64,000 nucleotides of DNA from Halotia wernerae (lineage in GTDB: Bacteria > Cyanobacteriota > Cyanobacteriia > Cyanobacteriales > Nostocaceae). The notes beneath the pieces were generated by a model. It did no database searches and was not told the DNA's origin. It saw nothing but the letters and a program-made list of their open reading frames with translations. The stretch is taken from positions 62,001 through 126,000 of the forward strand of contig JAYGHB010000004.1 of the NCBI GenBank assembly GCA_034931985.1. Reading direction: 5' to 3'. The position numbers were made by a program, and so were the translations under genes. Shown here piece after piece: positions 28,701 through 36,674 of this stretch. Numbering within the stretch: position 1 is the first letter of the stretch; each line of letters opens with the position of its first letter.

Positions 28701-30368
28701 AATCAAGATGGAGCAGTCAACGATGCTGATATGTCGCTGTTACCTCCTTCTACTTTGATTCAAGATGCTCACAAAGCAGGTTTGCAAATTCACCCTTACA
28801 CCTTCCGTAACGAAGACCGCTATTTAGCAGCCGATTATCAAGGTAAGCCAGAACTAGAGTTTCAGCAGTTCTATCAATTAGGGGTAGATGCGCTGTTCAC
28901 TGACTTCCCAGGTACAGGAGATAAAGTCCGCGATTTCTTGAGTGATCCTCAGAATAACTTAGTGCGATCGCCACAAAACCCCGATGTGCTAACCGGAGAT
29001 GCCTTTGCTAACTTGGGTGGCTCTAAAGGTTTTGAAGGTGGAGCCATCAACGCTAGCAAAACCAAGCTTTATATGCTGCTAGAAGGCACAGTTCAAGGTG
29101 ATCCGACTGGGGCTTTGCGGATTAACGAATTTGACCTTGCTAGCCACAAGTACAGCGATCAGCTACGCTATTACAGGCTGGATGATCCTTCACATGCGAT
29201 CGGTGACTTCGCAGTCATTAATGATAACGAATATCTAGTTATCGAACGGGATGGTGTTCAGGGAGATTCTGCCCAATTCAAGAAAATCTTCAAGGTAGAT
29301 TTGTCTAAAACAGATGCTAACGGCTATGTAGCCAAAGAAGAAGTTGTAGACTTGTTAAACATCAAAGACCCCAACGATATCAATGGGGATAGTAAAACTA
29401 CCTTTGATTTCCCTTTTGTCACCATTGAAGATGTAGTAGTTGTTGACAAAAATACCATTTTGGTAGCCAATGACAACAACTATCCCTTCTCTACAGGTCG
29501 TCCAGGGAATGATCCGCAGAATCCAGTCATAGACAACAACGAAATAATTCTACTGAAACTGGAGCAGCCCCTGAATTTGGCTCCCGGCTTAGGCCAACCT
29601 AAAGCTGAAGAAATTAAGTTTGGCTCTGGTAGCAGCGATGCTATTACAACTCAGCCAGATCAAATCTTATTCACCGGCGATGGAGCAGACTTTGTAGAGT
29701 CGACTAAAAATGGCACAATCCTGACCGGAAACGGTGATGACACAGTGCTGGTAGGTAATGATTCTTCAGTGTCTATAAATGATGGCAATGATCAAATCTT
29801 TATTGGTCAAAATGGCCCAGCAAAAAACATTAATGCCGATGGTGGCACAGGTAATGACAACCTCCAAGTCATCGAAGCAGGTGGGAGCAATAATCTATTT
29901 GGTGCAGCAGGTAATGACAACCTCCAAGTAGTTGAGGGTTCTGGTCAATTTCTGTTTGGCGGCTCAGGTAACGACTCTCTCCAGAGTGGCGGTAACAATA
30001 ACCGTCTCTACAGTGGTTCTGGTGATGACAAACTCTTCGCCAATGAAAATGACACCTTGGTTGGTGGCGATGGTGACGATATTTTATTTGCTGGTCAAAA
30101 AGGTGGGAACAGTCTCACTGGCGGTAATGGTGCTGATCAATTTTGGATTGCGAATGCAAGTCTCCCAACTAGTAAGAACATTGTTACCGACTTCACCGCA
30201 GACATTGATGTGATTGGTGTTGGTGGTATTGGAGCCACTCAGTTTAGTGACCTCACATTTGTACAACAAGGTAGTGATACTTTGGTGAAAACAGGCAACA
30301 CTGAGTTAGTTTCATTATTAGGAATTACCTCAAACAACCTCACTGCAAGTAACTTTGTGTTTTCTTAG
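25749..30368 (+). CDS. Secreted PhoX / phytase-like / GDPD / RTX fusion enzyme
   Basis: A 1539-residue multidomain phosphate-scavenging protein. Residues 1-510 look like a PhoX/DUF839-type phosphatase ([38 protein letters not shown]). Residues 511-690 begin an esterase-like phytase domain ([27 protein letters not shown]). Residues 690-1065 are a glycerophosphodiester phosphodiesterase ([39 protein letters not shown], a metal-site E-x-D pair), inserted into the phytase-like domain. That domain resumes at about 1095-1275 ([21 protein letters not shown]). Residues 1290-1450 are RTX-like GNGDD/GGSGND repeats, and the tail fits type I secretion. No classical signal peptide is seen. The Pho-box-like array upstream and the domain content suggest induction by phosphate starvation. 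Confidence 0.85.
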   Translation: [1539 protein letters not shown]

Positions 30369-30467
30369 TGTGGTGAATGAACTTACTTACGTAGCGTTTT
30401 GTAGAGAAAGTGTTACAGCTTTAACTTAATAATCAAAGTTAGTTAAGCTGACTTAATTTTCTGAATG

Positions 30468-30493
30468 CGGGGAAATATTATTTCCCCGTTTTT
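30468..30493 (+). terminator. Rho-independent terminator of the phosphatase fusion gene
   Basis: CGGGGAAAT-ATT-ATTTCCCCG followed by TTTTT: a strong stem-loop with a U-run about 100 bases after the stop at 30368. Confidence 0.85.
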
Positions 30494-30746
30494 GTTTATA
30501 TGAGTATTTTTTGTTATGTTTTTTAATTTTAATTAAAAATATTCCTGTAATAGCTCCATTAAGGAACAAACCGATCAACTTTTCAAGAAGGATTTTAGAT
30601 TGACCAGAAATTAGTAAGAAGATTGCACTCAAAACTGGAGAACTTCTTCTACCTCTTTTAATTCTTCCTCGTTGCTTGAAGAAAGATTGAGATTGCTTGC
30701 AACCGGGCGGGCAGTCAAGCCTTGAACAAAAACTGTTAGGATCACA
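30494..30746. other. Region between terminator and IS4 element, no supported gene
   Basis: A minus-strand open stretch here (SRLDCPPGCKQSQSFFKQRG) continues from inside the IS end and matches nothing I recognise. It may be the truncated tail of a gene cut by the insertion, but it lacks a start outside the IS. Confidence 0.3.
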
Positions 30747-32061
30747 CCTGGTTGACTGACAAAACTCAAGGAGCATAACAGTATGATTTGACCGTAAACT
30801 CTCTTTGGTAATGGCTTTGAGCTTGTCTGCGTGAAGCGAACGCAGGTTCTGGGTCAGGTGTACCAAAAAGCTGCAAAGAATGGAAGCATTCCCATCCTTG
30901 ATGCAAGCAACCTTTAACCCACTCCCAACCAATCCTGAGATAGCTATTGCCCCGTTGCCAATGGCAATCAACTCGACGACGAAACCCACAAGCAACGACT
31001 TGTTGCCCTTGGCAGGTTAAGTAAAGCGTTGCTAGAGATAAAACTAGGCACAAGCGAGATAGGGCAATGGATGAGCGGATTTGAGAACGTTCCAACTCAA
31101 AACCGTTAGATTTATCATCAAGAAAATTTTCTTCAATATCGAATCTGAGGCTGTATTCCTGAAACGTTTGCAGAGTGGGAGTTTCATCGCTGATGATGTA
31201 CCAAAGTTCCCCACTAATTGGATCGCGGGCTAATGCAACAGATATTAACCCATAGGGGTCAGTTTTGGTGATTTTCACTCTTTGGAGTAACACCGCCTCT
31301 CCCAAGCCCAAGTGAAATTGCTTAAGTTGACGTGGTGGCTTCCCTCCACACCAAACCCACAAGTCATTTTTGCCTCGAATCCGGTAATGCCACCCTAATT
31401 CTTCTGTAAGATAGCGCAAAAGGTGGGTATCAACAAAAGCTCTATCAGCAAGAAACCTGACTTCTACACCAGTTGGTACAAGGCGTGAGACTCGACGTAA
31501 TAATGGCTGGTACACTTCAAAGGAAATACTGCTACTTTTATGACGTAGTACTCGCCATCCCATCGGTACAGCACGTCCACGATATTCCACACATACTCGT
31601 ACTATACAATACTCATTCCACAGCATTGTGGGATCTAAAATTAGTACCATCACTTCCTGTTTCCAGTCTTTCACCGCAGAGCGGATAATGGCTCCATAAA
31701 CGGAATGTACGTTGATACGACTATTGTGCAGTCATCTGCTAAACCGTCTTTGGCGACTCTGGGCAAACAATGCTCGACTTTGCACATAAATCCCCCATTT
31801 GGTTAAATTTATACACTCAGCGCAAATTAATGCAATCACCATCCAAACTAGTGTTTTTAAGTGTCTTATGTCTGCCCATGTTTTCGATTCACTCAGTAGT
31901 GTGAACAAGTCATCATATAAACGGGAGGTCGCTTCCATCTGTTTCTCTATCTGTGTTTCGTCACCAGCTAGAGTACGGCGAAATTACTCGTTATGGAACT
32001 CTGCGCCTCCTTTTTTCTCTACTTTAATTTCTTGAACTCGGACTTTTGTCAGTCAACCAGG
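30747..32061 (-). mobile_element. IS4-family insertion sequence, about 1.3 kb, degenerate
   Basis: Bounded by perfect 18-base terminal inverted repeats: CCTGGTTGACTGACAAAA at 30747-30764 and TTTTGTCAGTCAACCAGG at 32044-32061. It contains one transposase reading frame on the minus strand, broken by an internal stop. No target-site duplication is obvious in the flanks. The right end truncates a small gene at 32053-32322. Confidence 0.85.
30766..31938 (-). pseudogene. IS4-family transposase interrupted by an in-frame TGA
   Basis: The frame starts at ATG 31938 (MEATSRLYDDLF) and is read without a shift to 30766, except for one TGA at 31732-31734 between QRRFSR and LHNSRINVHSVYG. The site is expected to be TGG (Trp), so this is a single nonsense mutation. 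The DDE catalytic residues are present: D in MVLILDPTMLWNE, D in FLADRAFVD, and the Y-R-E motif in YSLRFDIEENFLDDKS. A GTG or similar internal start could still give the C-terminal 300 residues. Transposition is probably lost. Confidence 0.85.
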
Positions 32062-32322
32062 GACTTCTTCAGCCAAAAGTTGACCCTTAACTCGTTCATA
32101 TTCATCTTCAAGAAGCCACTCTTGGGCTGCTTGGTAGTTGGAGTGAGTGACTACGAGTTTGTAGCCAGATGCAGGGCTAAAAATCCGACAAGTGCCGTCT
32201 TGATCACCTACAAGCATCAGAATCTTGGGAGGGAAAAGCACTGGATCAACCCAGAGTTCCAGAAACTTCCAGGTTTTAGCTTGTTCTGCGAGGGCTGGTG
32301 CGTGGGATTGCATGATATTCAC
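32053..32322 (-). pseudogene. Small hypothetical protein truncated by the IS4 element
   Basis: An 89-residue frame: KILMLVGDQDGTCRIFSP, SGYKLVVTHSNYQAAQEWLL. The last residues (VPG and stop) are encoded by the IS inverted repeat, so the natural C-terminus is lost or replaced. ATG 32322 or 32313 could be the start. It follows the small gene at 32398-32634 in the same direction and may form a pair with it. No function recognised. Confidence 0.5.
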
Positions 32323-32397
32323 CTGTCGTCTTCACAATTTTGATTTCACCGTAGTAAAGTGGGATTTGACTCCCATCTACTTTAATTATGTAACCGA

Positions 32398-32634
32398 TCA
32401 CCTCTGAAAAGTAGAGTCCATAGCGTTCGTAATCATCCTCTTTATCCCCTGTTCAGTTCGCTCTCCCCCTGCAATGATAGCCTGTGTGACTCGTTCTAGG
32501 GTTTCACGATCTTTGAATACATGCGCTCTACCTTCTCTTCGGAGCAATCGTTGGACTTGAGGAGTATTCGGCAAATGGCGATCAATCAGGCTTGGTCGGG
32601 AGTCTGGAGTAATATCTCGGTTAATTCCGCTCAT
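32398..32634 (-). CDS. Small cyanobacterial protein, DUF6972-like
   Basis: A 78-residue soluble protein (IDRHLPNTPQVQRLLRREGR, HVFKDRETLERVTQAIIAGG). I associate the pattern with a small cyanobacterial family, probably DUF6972, which often lies beside toxin-antitoxin genes. The assignment is from memory of the motif only. The gene downstream on the same strand is cut by the IS4 element. Function unknown. Confidence 0.55.
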   Translation of the reverse strand: MSGINRDITPDSRPSLIDRHLPNTPQVQRLLRREGRAHVFKDRETLERVTQAIIAGGERTEQGIKRMITNAMDSTFQR

Positions 32635-32691
32635 AATGCTCTGGCTATCGCATCTTCAGAGCATATCACGCACGAGAAAGTGTGGTCTTGA

Positions 32692-32868
32692 TTATGGATA
32701 TAGAGGCAACTTACCCAACTGGTACTTGACAATCGCTTCCCAGACTGAAATCGCGCTCAAATATACCTCGTTGTCCCGATCGCGAATGGAATCTTGAACA
32801 TCCCTTGATAACTGGCTATCGCCACTGATGAACCACAAAAAAATATGTGTATCTAGCAGAATCCTCAT
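32692..32868 (-). pseudogene. VapC-type PIN toxin, C-terminally truncated
   Basis: A 58-residue frame too short for a working PIN domain (normally about 130 residues). It starts MRILLDTHIFLWFISGD, with the first catalytic Asp in LLDTH, and reaches the second acidic motif in SAISVWEAIVKYQLGK. It stops after LPLYP, so the later catalytic Asp residues are missing. Its ATG overlaps the antitoxin stop by 4 bases (ATGA), the usual vapBC coupling. The toxin is inactive by deletion. Confidence 0.85.
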
Positions 32869-33101
32869 TTGCCCTCAAATGCACTGAGAAGATCTTCCGG
32901 TAAAGGAGCATCAAAATCGTCAGGAACAGTAAACTCGCCTGCACACAAACCAAATGGACGCAGTTGTTTACTACTAAGAATGGGTCTAAGCTCAGCGATC
33001 GCCTTGTTTGCTTGAAGAATCACAAAAGTTTCACCTGCTTCTACCTGACGCAGATATTTGGAAAGATCGCGCTGAATTTCATCAACTGTCACATGCAACA
33101 T
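32865..33101 (-). CDS. VapB/Phd-type antitoxin
   Basis: A 78-residue antitoxin of the prevent-host-death type: MLHVTVDEIQRDLSKYLRQV (DNA-binding and dimerisation part), GETFVILQANKAIAELRPI, then a flexible acidic C-terminus (PDDFDAPLPEDLLSAFEG) that would wrap the toxin. It is the intact partner of the truncated vapC immediately downstream. It may now be an orphan or protect against related toxins. Confidence 0.85.
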   Translation of the reverse strand: MLHVTVDEIQRDLSKYLRQVEAGETFVILQANKAIAELRPILSSKQLRPFGLCAGEFTVPDDFDAPLPEDLLSAFEGK

Positions 33102-33115
33102 AAAAAACCTCAGAG

Positions 33116-33589
33116 TCAGCTTAAAGGATAATATGTTGTCTTACCCAATTGTAAATGGTGTGTCGTATGCTCCCAGGTTGGGTGAGTTTTGAATCCCAGT
33201 TTTTGATAGAATATGTCACCTATCTGCGTATCAGTTCGTAACCTCAAGAGTTGGTAATTCTGATTGGCTTCGTGAATAAGCTGAGTAACCAACAAACGCC
33301 CTACTCCATGCCTTCGCCAAACTGACTCAACATACAAATGGCGCAATCTCCCAATATGAGGATCGCCGCAATATGGATCTCGATTCAGCCCACCAATTCC
33401 AACTACTACATCTTGCACTGATGCAGTAAATAGCATTTCACCGGGCTGATCAAAGCGATTCAGTCCACTACGGTATTCTTGAATCAGCCTTTCAAGAAAT
33501 CGAAAGCCTTGAGCCAAGCTTTCTTCAACGAGAGAATTGATCGAATCTAACTCAAACTCTAAAACGCGAGCAATAACGATCTGTTCCAT
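33116..33589 (-). CDS. GNAT family N-acetyltransferase
   Basis: A 157-residue GNAT enzyme that would transfer acetyl from acetyl-CoA to an unknown amine. The acetyl-CoA site is HLYVESVWRRHGVGRLLVTQ (RRxGxGRLL), and FYQKLGF is the typical C-terminal motif. ATG 33589 (MEQIVIARV) is chosen. The open frame extends upstream to 33937 through a PIN-domain remnant that is not part of this enzyme. Confidence 0.8.
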   Translation of the reverse strand: MEQIVIARVLEFELDSINSLVEESLAQGFRFLERLIQEYRSGLNRFDQPGEMLFTASVQDVVVGIGGLNRDPYCGDPHIGRLRHLYVESVWRRHGVGRLLVTQLIHEANQNYQLLRLRTDTQIGDIFYQKLGFKTHPTWEHTTHHLQLGKTTYYPLS

Positions 33590-33706
33590 GAGATTTGAGA
33601 GAAGATTGCAGGATCCGATTTTAACTTTTGAATCCTGATAAGTAGAACTGGAAAACGATTTTAGCCAGAAGCTCAAGTAGTCCAACGGCAAAACGCAGCG
33701 GCGGCT

Positions 33707-33886
33707 GATCGGCAACGTGTATCCAAAATCCGAGCAAATTTCCAACAGCTTCTTTTGAATCTGAGCATTGGCAATTTGTTTACAGTTCCACGTTAACAGG
33801 TAATCGAGACTGTTGACGGTTGCTAATGCGATATGAATCGCGTCATCAGAGGCTTTGGCTGGAAGGTTACTTTTCGTCATAAATCT
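33707..33886 (-). pseudogene. PIN-toxin C-terminal remnant
   Basis: In the frame running into the acetyltransferase, the segment SNLPAKASDDAIHIALATV, then YLLTWNCKQIANAQIQKKL, matches the C-terminal half of the intact PIN toxin at 40450-40923 (SNLPAKADVDAIHIAAATV, YLLTWNCKHIANAQIQRKL). The N-terminal half is missing, and the junction lies next to an attC-like half-site at 33885-33915. It is a decayed toxin copy. Confidence 0.75.
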
Positions 33887-33920
33887 GCCAGTCCGCTGCA
33901 ACAGCGTTGTTCTGCCGCTG

Positions 33921-34592
33921 TCAGGATTGTCGCACACCTGCCAAGATTAGTGAGATCGATTCTTGAGTGTGCCTCTCTAGCATGGCTTTGCTCAAAAGTG
34001 GCTTACCCTGGGGAAACCGCTGAATATTTCCTGCGCCAATGAAATAAAACAGGCAAGCCCCCATAATATTAATTGCGGATTGAAATGGATCGAGTGAACG
34101 AAACACTCCTGTCCTCACACCTCGTTCCAAAATGTCAATCAAAACAGTATCAATCTTCACCGAACTACTGCTTTCGTAATATTTTCCCTGATTCTGCACA
34201 GCTTCATGAAACATGATAGTCGGGAGTCTTGGGTTACAGGACACGCAATCAAGCAATGTCCTCAGAAATTTTTCTAACGCGACTTCTGGAGATAACTGCT
34301 CCAACTCTAAATTCTGAATTGCTTGTGAAAGATCGGCGTGCGATCGCTCCAAGACTGCTCGATAAAGCCCCTCTTTATCTTTGAAGTAGTAGTAAATCAT
34401 CGACTTTGCTACCCCTGTTTTGGCTGCGATCGCTTCGGTTCTTGTAGCCGTTAAACCATTTTGAGCAAACTCCTCTTCTGCCGCTGCTAAAATCACAGCT
34501 TGCGTTGCCTCCGCATCCCGAACAGGTTTGGTGCTCTTGCTTTTTCCCGCTTTTGTTTGCGCCACAGTTGTTTCAGAGTTCAAAGAATTCAT
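33921..34592 (-). CDS. TetR/AcrR family transcriptional regulator
   Basis: A 223-residue repressor. The helix-turn-helix is at about residues 45-80 (TEAIAAKTGVAKSMIYYYFK), after a Lys-rich N-terminal tail. The C-terminal half is the variable ligand-binding domain (FLRTLLDCVSCNPRLPTIMF). It is divergent from the FAD monooxygenase at 34700, with two similar palindromes in the 107-base spacer, so it likely represses itself and that enzyme until a small aromatic or lipophilic ligand binds. Confidence 0.9.
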   Translation of the reverse strand: MNSLNSETTVAQTKAGKSKSTKPVRDAEATQAVILAAAEEEFAQNGLTATRTEAIAAKTGVAKSMIYYYFKDKEGLYRAVLERSHADLSQAIQNLELEQLSPEVALEKFLRTLLDCVSCNPRLPTIMFHEAVQNQGKYYESSSSVKIDTVLIDILERGVRTGVFRSLDPFQSAINIMGACLFYFIGAGNIQRFPQGKPLLSKAMLERHTQESISLILAGVRQS

Positions 34593-34614
34593 AAGTCATT
34601 ATACCCCGCAATCG

Positions 34615-34682
34615 ACTGAACGGTCAGTTGACAAGTCAGAGTAGATCTGATTTGATCGAGAATAATCAACTGACCAGTCTGT
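34615..34682. promoter_or_regulatory. Pair of palindromic operators between tetR and the monooxygenase
   Basis: ACTGAACGGTCAGT at 34615-34628 and ACTGACCAGTCTGT at 34669-34682. Each is a 5+4+5 inverted repeat, the second with one mismatch. The extended sequences are also inverted copies of each other (GTCAACTGACC). The placement fits TetR binding over both divergent promoters. Confidence 0.6.
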
Positions 34683-34699
34683 CGATAAGGTGGCGTATC

Positions 34700-35830
34700 A
34701 TGAAGCGAGTAATCGTTATTGGGGGTGGTATTGGCGGAGCAGCGACAGCCCTCGCGCTCGATCGTGCAGGGTTTGAACCCGTTGTCTATGAACGTACTCA
34801 AACCCTGCGCGAAGTGGGGGCGGGAATTGCACTTTGGGCAAATGCAACCCACATTATGAAGCAGTTAGATTTGCTCGACGCAGCGATTCAAGTTGGATAT
34901 CTCACCACTAACTATCAGTTCCTTTCCCAGCAAGGTAGAGAACTAGTCAACGTGGCAGTTGACGGATTTGAGTTACCTGTGGTGGCAATTCATCGAGCAA
35001 AATTGCATCAACTGCTGTGGGGCAATGTTCCTAGCGAGAAATTCCATTTAGGTGAAACATTTGAGCATTTTGAGCGGCAGGGCGATCGTCTAAGTGCCTA
35101 TTTTACATCTGGCTTAAAAGTCGAAGGCGATGCTTTGATTGGTGCAGACGGATTGCGATCGCGGGTTCGATCAGCGCTTTTAGGTGACGTACCGCCAACG
35201 TACCGAAACTTTAAGACTTGGCGTGGTTTGACCGATCATGTTCCAGATGCTTATCGACCGGGCTATATTCACGAATTTTTGAGTGGTGGAAAAGGCTTTG
35301 GCTACATGATGCTAGGAAAAGGCAAAATGTATTGGTATGCTGCCGCCACTGCTCCAGAGTCACAACCAGATGCGACGATTGGTCGGCAAAAGGAACTGGA
35401 GCAGATCTTTCAAGATTGGTTTCCAGCAATTCCAGAATTGATTATGGCAACTGATGAAACCCATATTTTGACAACTGATTTATACGATCGTCCCCCCACT
35501 CAATCTTGGAGTCAAGGCAATGTGACGCTCCTGGGTGATGCCGCCCATCCGATGTTACCAACAATGGGGCAAGGTGCTTGTACGGCGCTAGAAGATGCCT
35601 ATGTGATTACCAAATGCCTGAAGGAAAATCCCGATCCGATCGCGGCGTTCCAACATTATGAAGCGCTACGCTTTCCTCGCACTAAAGCAATCGTTGAACA
35701 GTCTTTGCAATCTGGCAAGATGGGTGAATTGAAAAATCCTTTAGCTGTCGGGCTCCGTAACACCTTCATGAAGGTGATGAGTTCAGCAATGAGCAGCAGT
35801 TTTAATGCTCTTCATGCTTACCGAGCTTAA
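34700..35830 (+). CDS. FAD-dependent monooxygenase
   Basis: A 376-residue group A flavoprotein monooxygenase of the salicylate/p-hydroxybenzoate hydroxylase type. It carries the three family fingerprints: GxGxxG (VIVIGGGIGGAATALALDRA), the DG motif (GADGLRSRVRSAL) and the GD motif (VTLLGDAAHPMLPTMGQGA). It would hydroxylate a small, probably aromatic, substrate with NAD(P)H and oxygen. ATG 34700 has a ribosome-binding site (AAGGTGG). It is controlled, most likely, by the divergent TetR. The substrate is unknown. Confidence 0.9.
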   Translation: MKRVIVIGGGIGGAATALALDRAGFEPVVYERTQTLREVGAGIALWANATHIMKQLDLLDAAIQVGYLTTNYQFLSQQGRELVNVAVDGFELPVVAIHRAKLHQLLWGNVPSEKFHLGETFEHFERQGDRLSAYFTSGLKVEGDALIGADGLRSRVRSALLGDVPPTYRNFKTWRGLTDHVPDAYRPGYIHEFLSGGKGFGYMMLGKGKMYWYAAATAPESQPDATIGRQKELEQIFQDWFPAIPELIMATDETHILTTDLYDRPPTQSWSQGNVTLLGDAAHPMLPTMGQGACTALEDAYVITKCLKENPDPIAAFQHYEALRFPRTKAIVEQSLQSGKMGELKNPLAVGLRNTFMKVMSSAMSSSFNALHAYRA

Positions 35831-35838
35831 CTACTCAC

Positions 35839-35967
35839 AGGTAACATTTCAACTGCACCCAAACCGACTAATCGAAGCGGTAAAACGTTCCCAATCACCC
35901 GCCGCAGATAACTTTGAACTCTAACCGATAACCTCTCAGTGGTCAGTGTGCATTGGGGTTGTTATGC
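35839..35967 (-). other. attC-like recombination site, distal end of cassette array
   Basis: The right end GTCAGTGTGCATTGGGGTTG then GTTATGC (35961-35967) pairs imperfectly with the left end GGTAACATTTCAACTGCACC. The TAACA and CAA-C-TGCA blocks of the left arm complement TGCATTG and TGTTA of the right arm, with one unpaired base, as in integron attC sites. The stop codon of the DUF2867 gene lies inside the core-like GTTATGC, a typical cassette arrangement. Weaker than the two sites at 39.4 and 40.2 kb. Confidence 0.45.
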
Positions 35968-36513
35968 CGTTGCGCTTGCATGACTTATTGAATTTCCCAA
36001 ACCATATCTCATCATGGCTGGGACAATTACCTTATGCACTGGTCTGACTGGAACAAAGTAAGCTCGACCTAACCAGTTATTGAATTTCACCACAGTTGAA
36101 ACTGTCACCCAGCATTTTTCCTCCTCACGCTCTAATCGGACTGAAACTCGGTAATCTAGATGTTTATCATCCTCGCCGAGGATAATCTCCTCGTCCAGTC
36201 CACGATCAAGTACCTCGAATACACCAACTGCTGTTCCTGGTTTAAGTTCGCCTTGACCGTTGGATGGAACTGCATCAATCGAGGTCTTTAGACCCAAGGG
36301 ACGAACAATATTATTGCGTAGCTCTAATAACCCCGTAATCCACTGAGGCATTGTTAAAAAGATTGCTCGTGTCACTGAATCTATATCTTGATCTCGATGC
36401 TGGTTCTCTGGAAGCTGGCATTTAAACGCATCAGCAAAATCAATGTGTGGTAACGAACGCATCACAAGACTTGCGCTTGAAATATTGACTTCCTGGACAG
36501 CAATTTTGCTCAT
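35962..36513 (-). CDS. DUF2867 domain protein (probable integron cassette gene)
   Basis: A 183-residue protein of the DUF2867 family (AIFLTMPQWITGLLELRNNI, FKTYxx-like acidic stretches, VVKFNNWLGRAYFVPVRPVH). The fold is START-like in some annotated relatives, but no activity is known. Its stop codon sits in the core of the attC-like site at 35967, as expected for the last gene of a cassette. Confidence 0.75.
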   Translation of the reverse strand: MSKIAVQEVNISSASLVMRSLPHIDFADAFKCQLPENQHRDQDIDSVTRAIFLTMPQWITGLLELRNNIVRPLGLKTSIDAVPSNGQGELKPGTAVGVFEVLDRGLDEEIILGEDDKHLDYRVSVRLEREEEKCWVTVSTVVKFNNWLGRAYFVPVRPVHKVIVPAMMRYGLGNSISHASATA

Positions 36514-36674
36514 TTAATTACCTCTTCAGCCACGAAGATTGACCAACAATATCATTTAGATGTATCCGCTCAGAAAACCGGGGTAGGGGAAAAAAGCAAG
36601 TAAGTGCGTTGTAGAATATGAAACATGACGCAACAATCATCACCAGATCAAGAAATCTCCACATTACTGCAATC

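Noticed and set aside
30453..30995. A 180-codon minus-strand open frame across the IS4 left end
   Set aside because: The first half is antisense/out-of-frame transposase DNA; only the part outside the IS might be an old gene tail, and it has no start.
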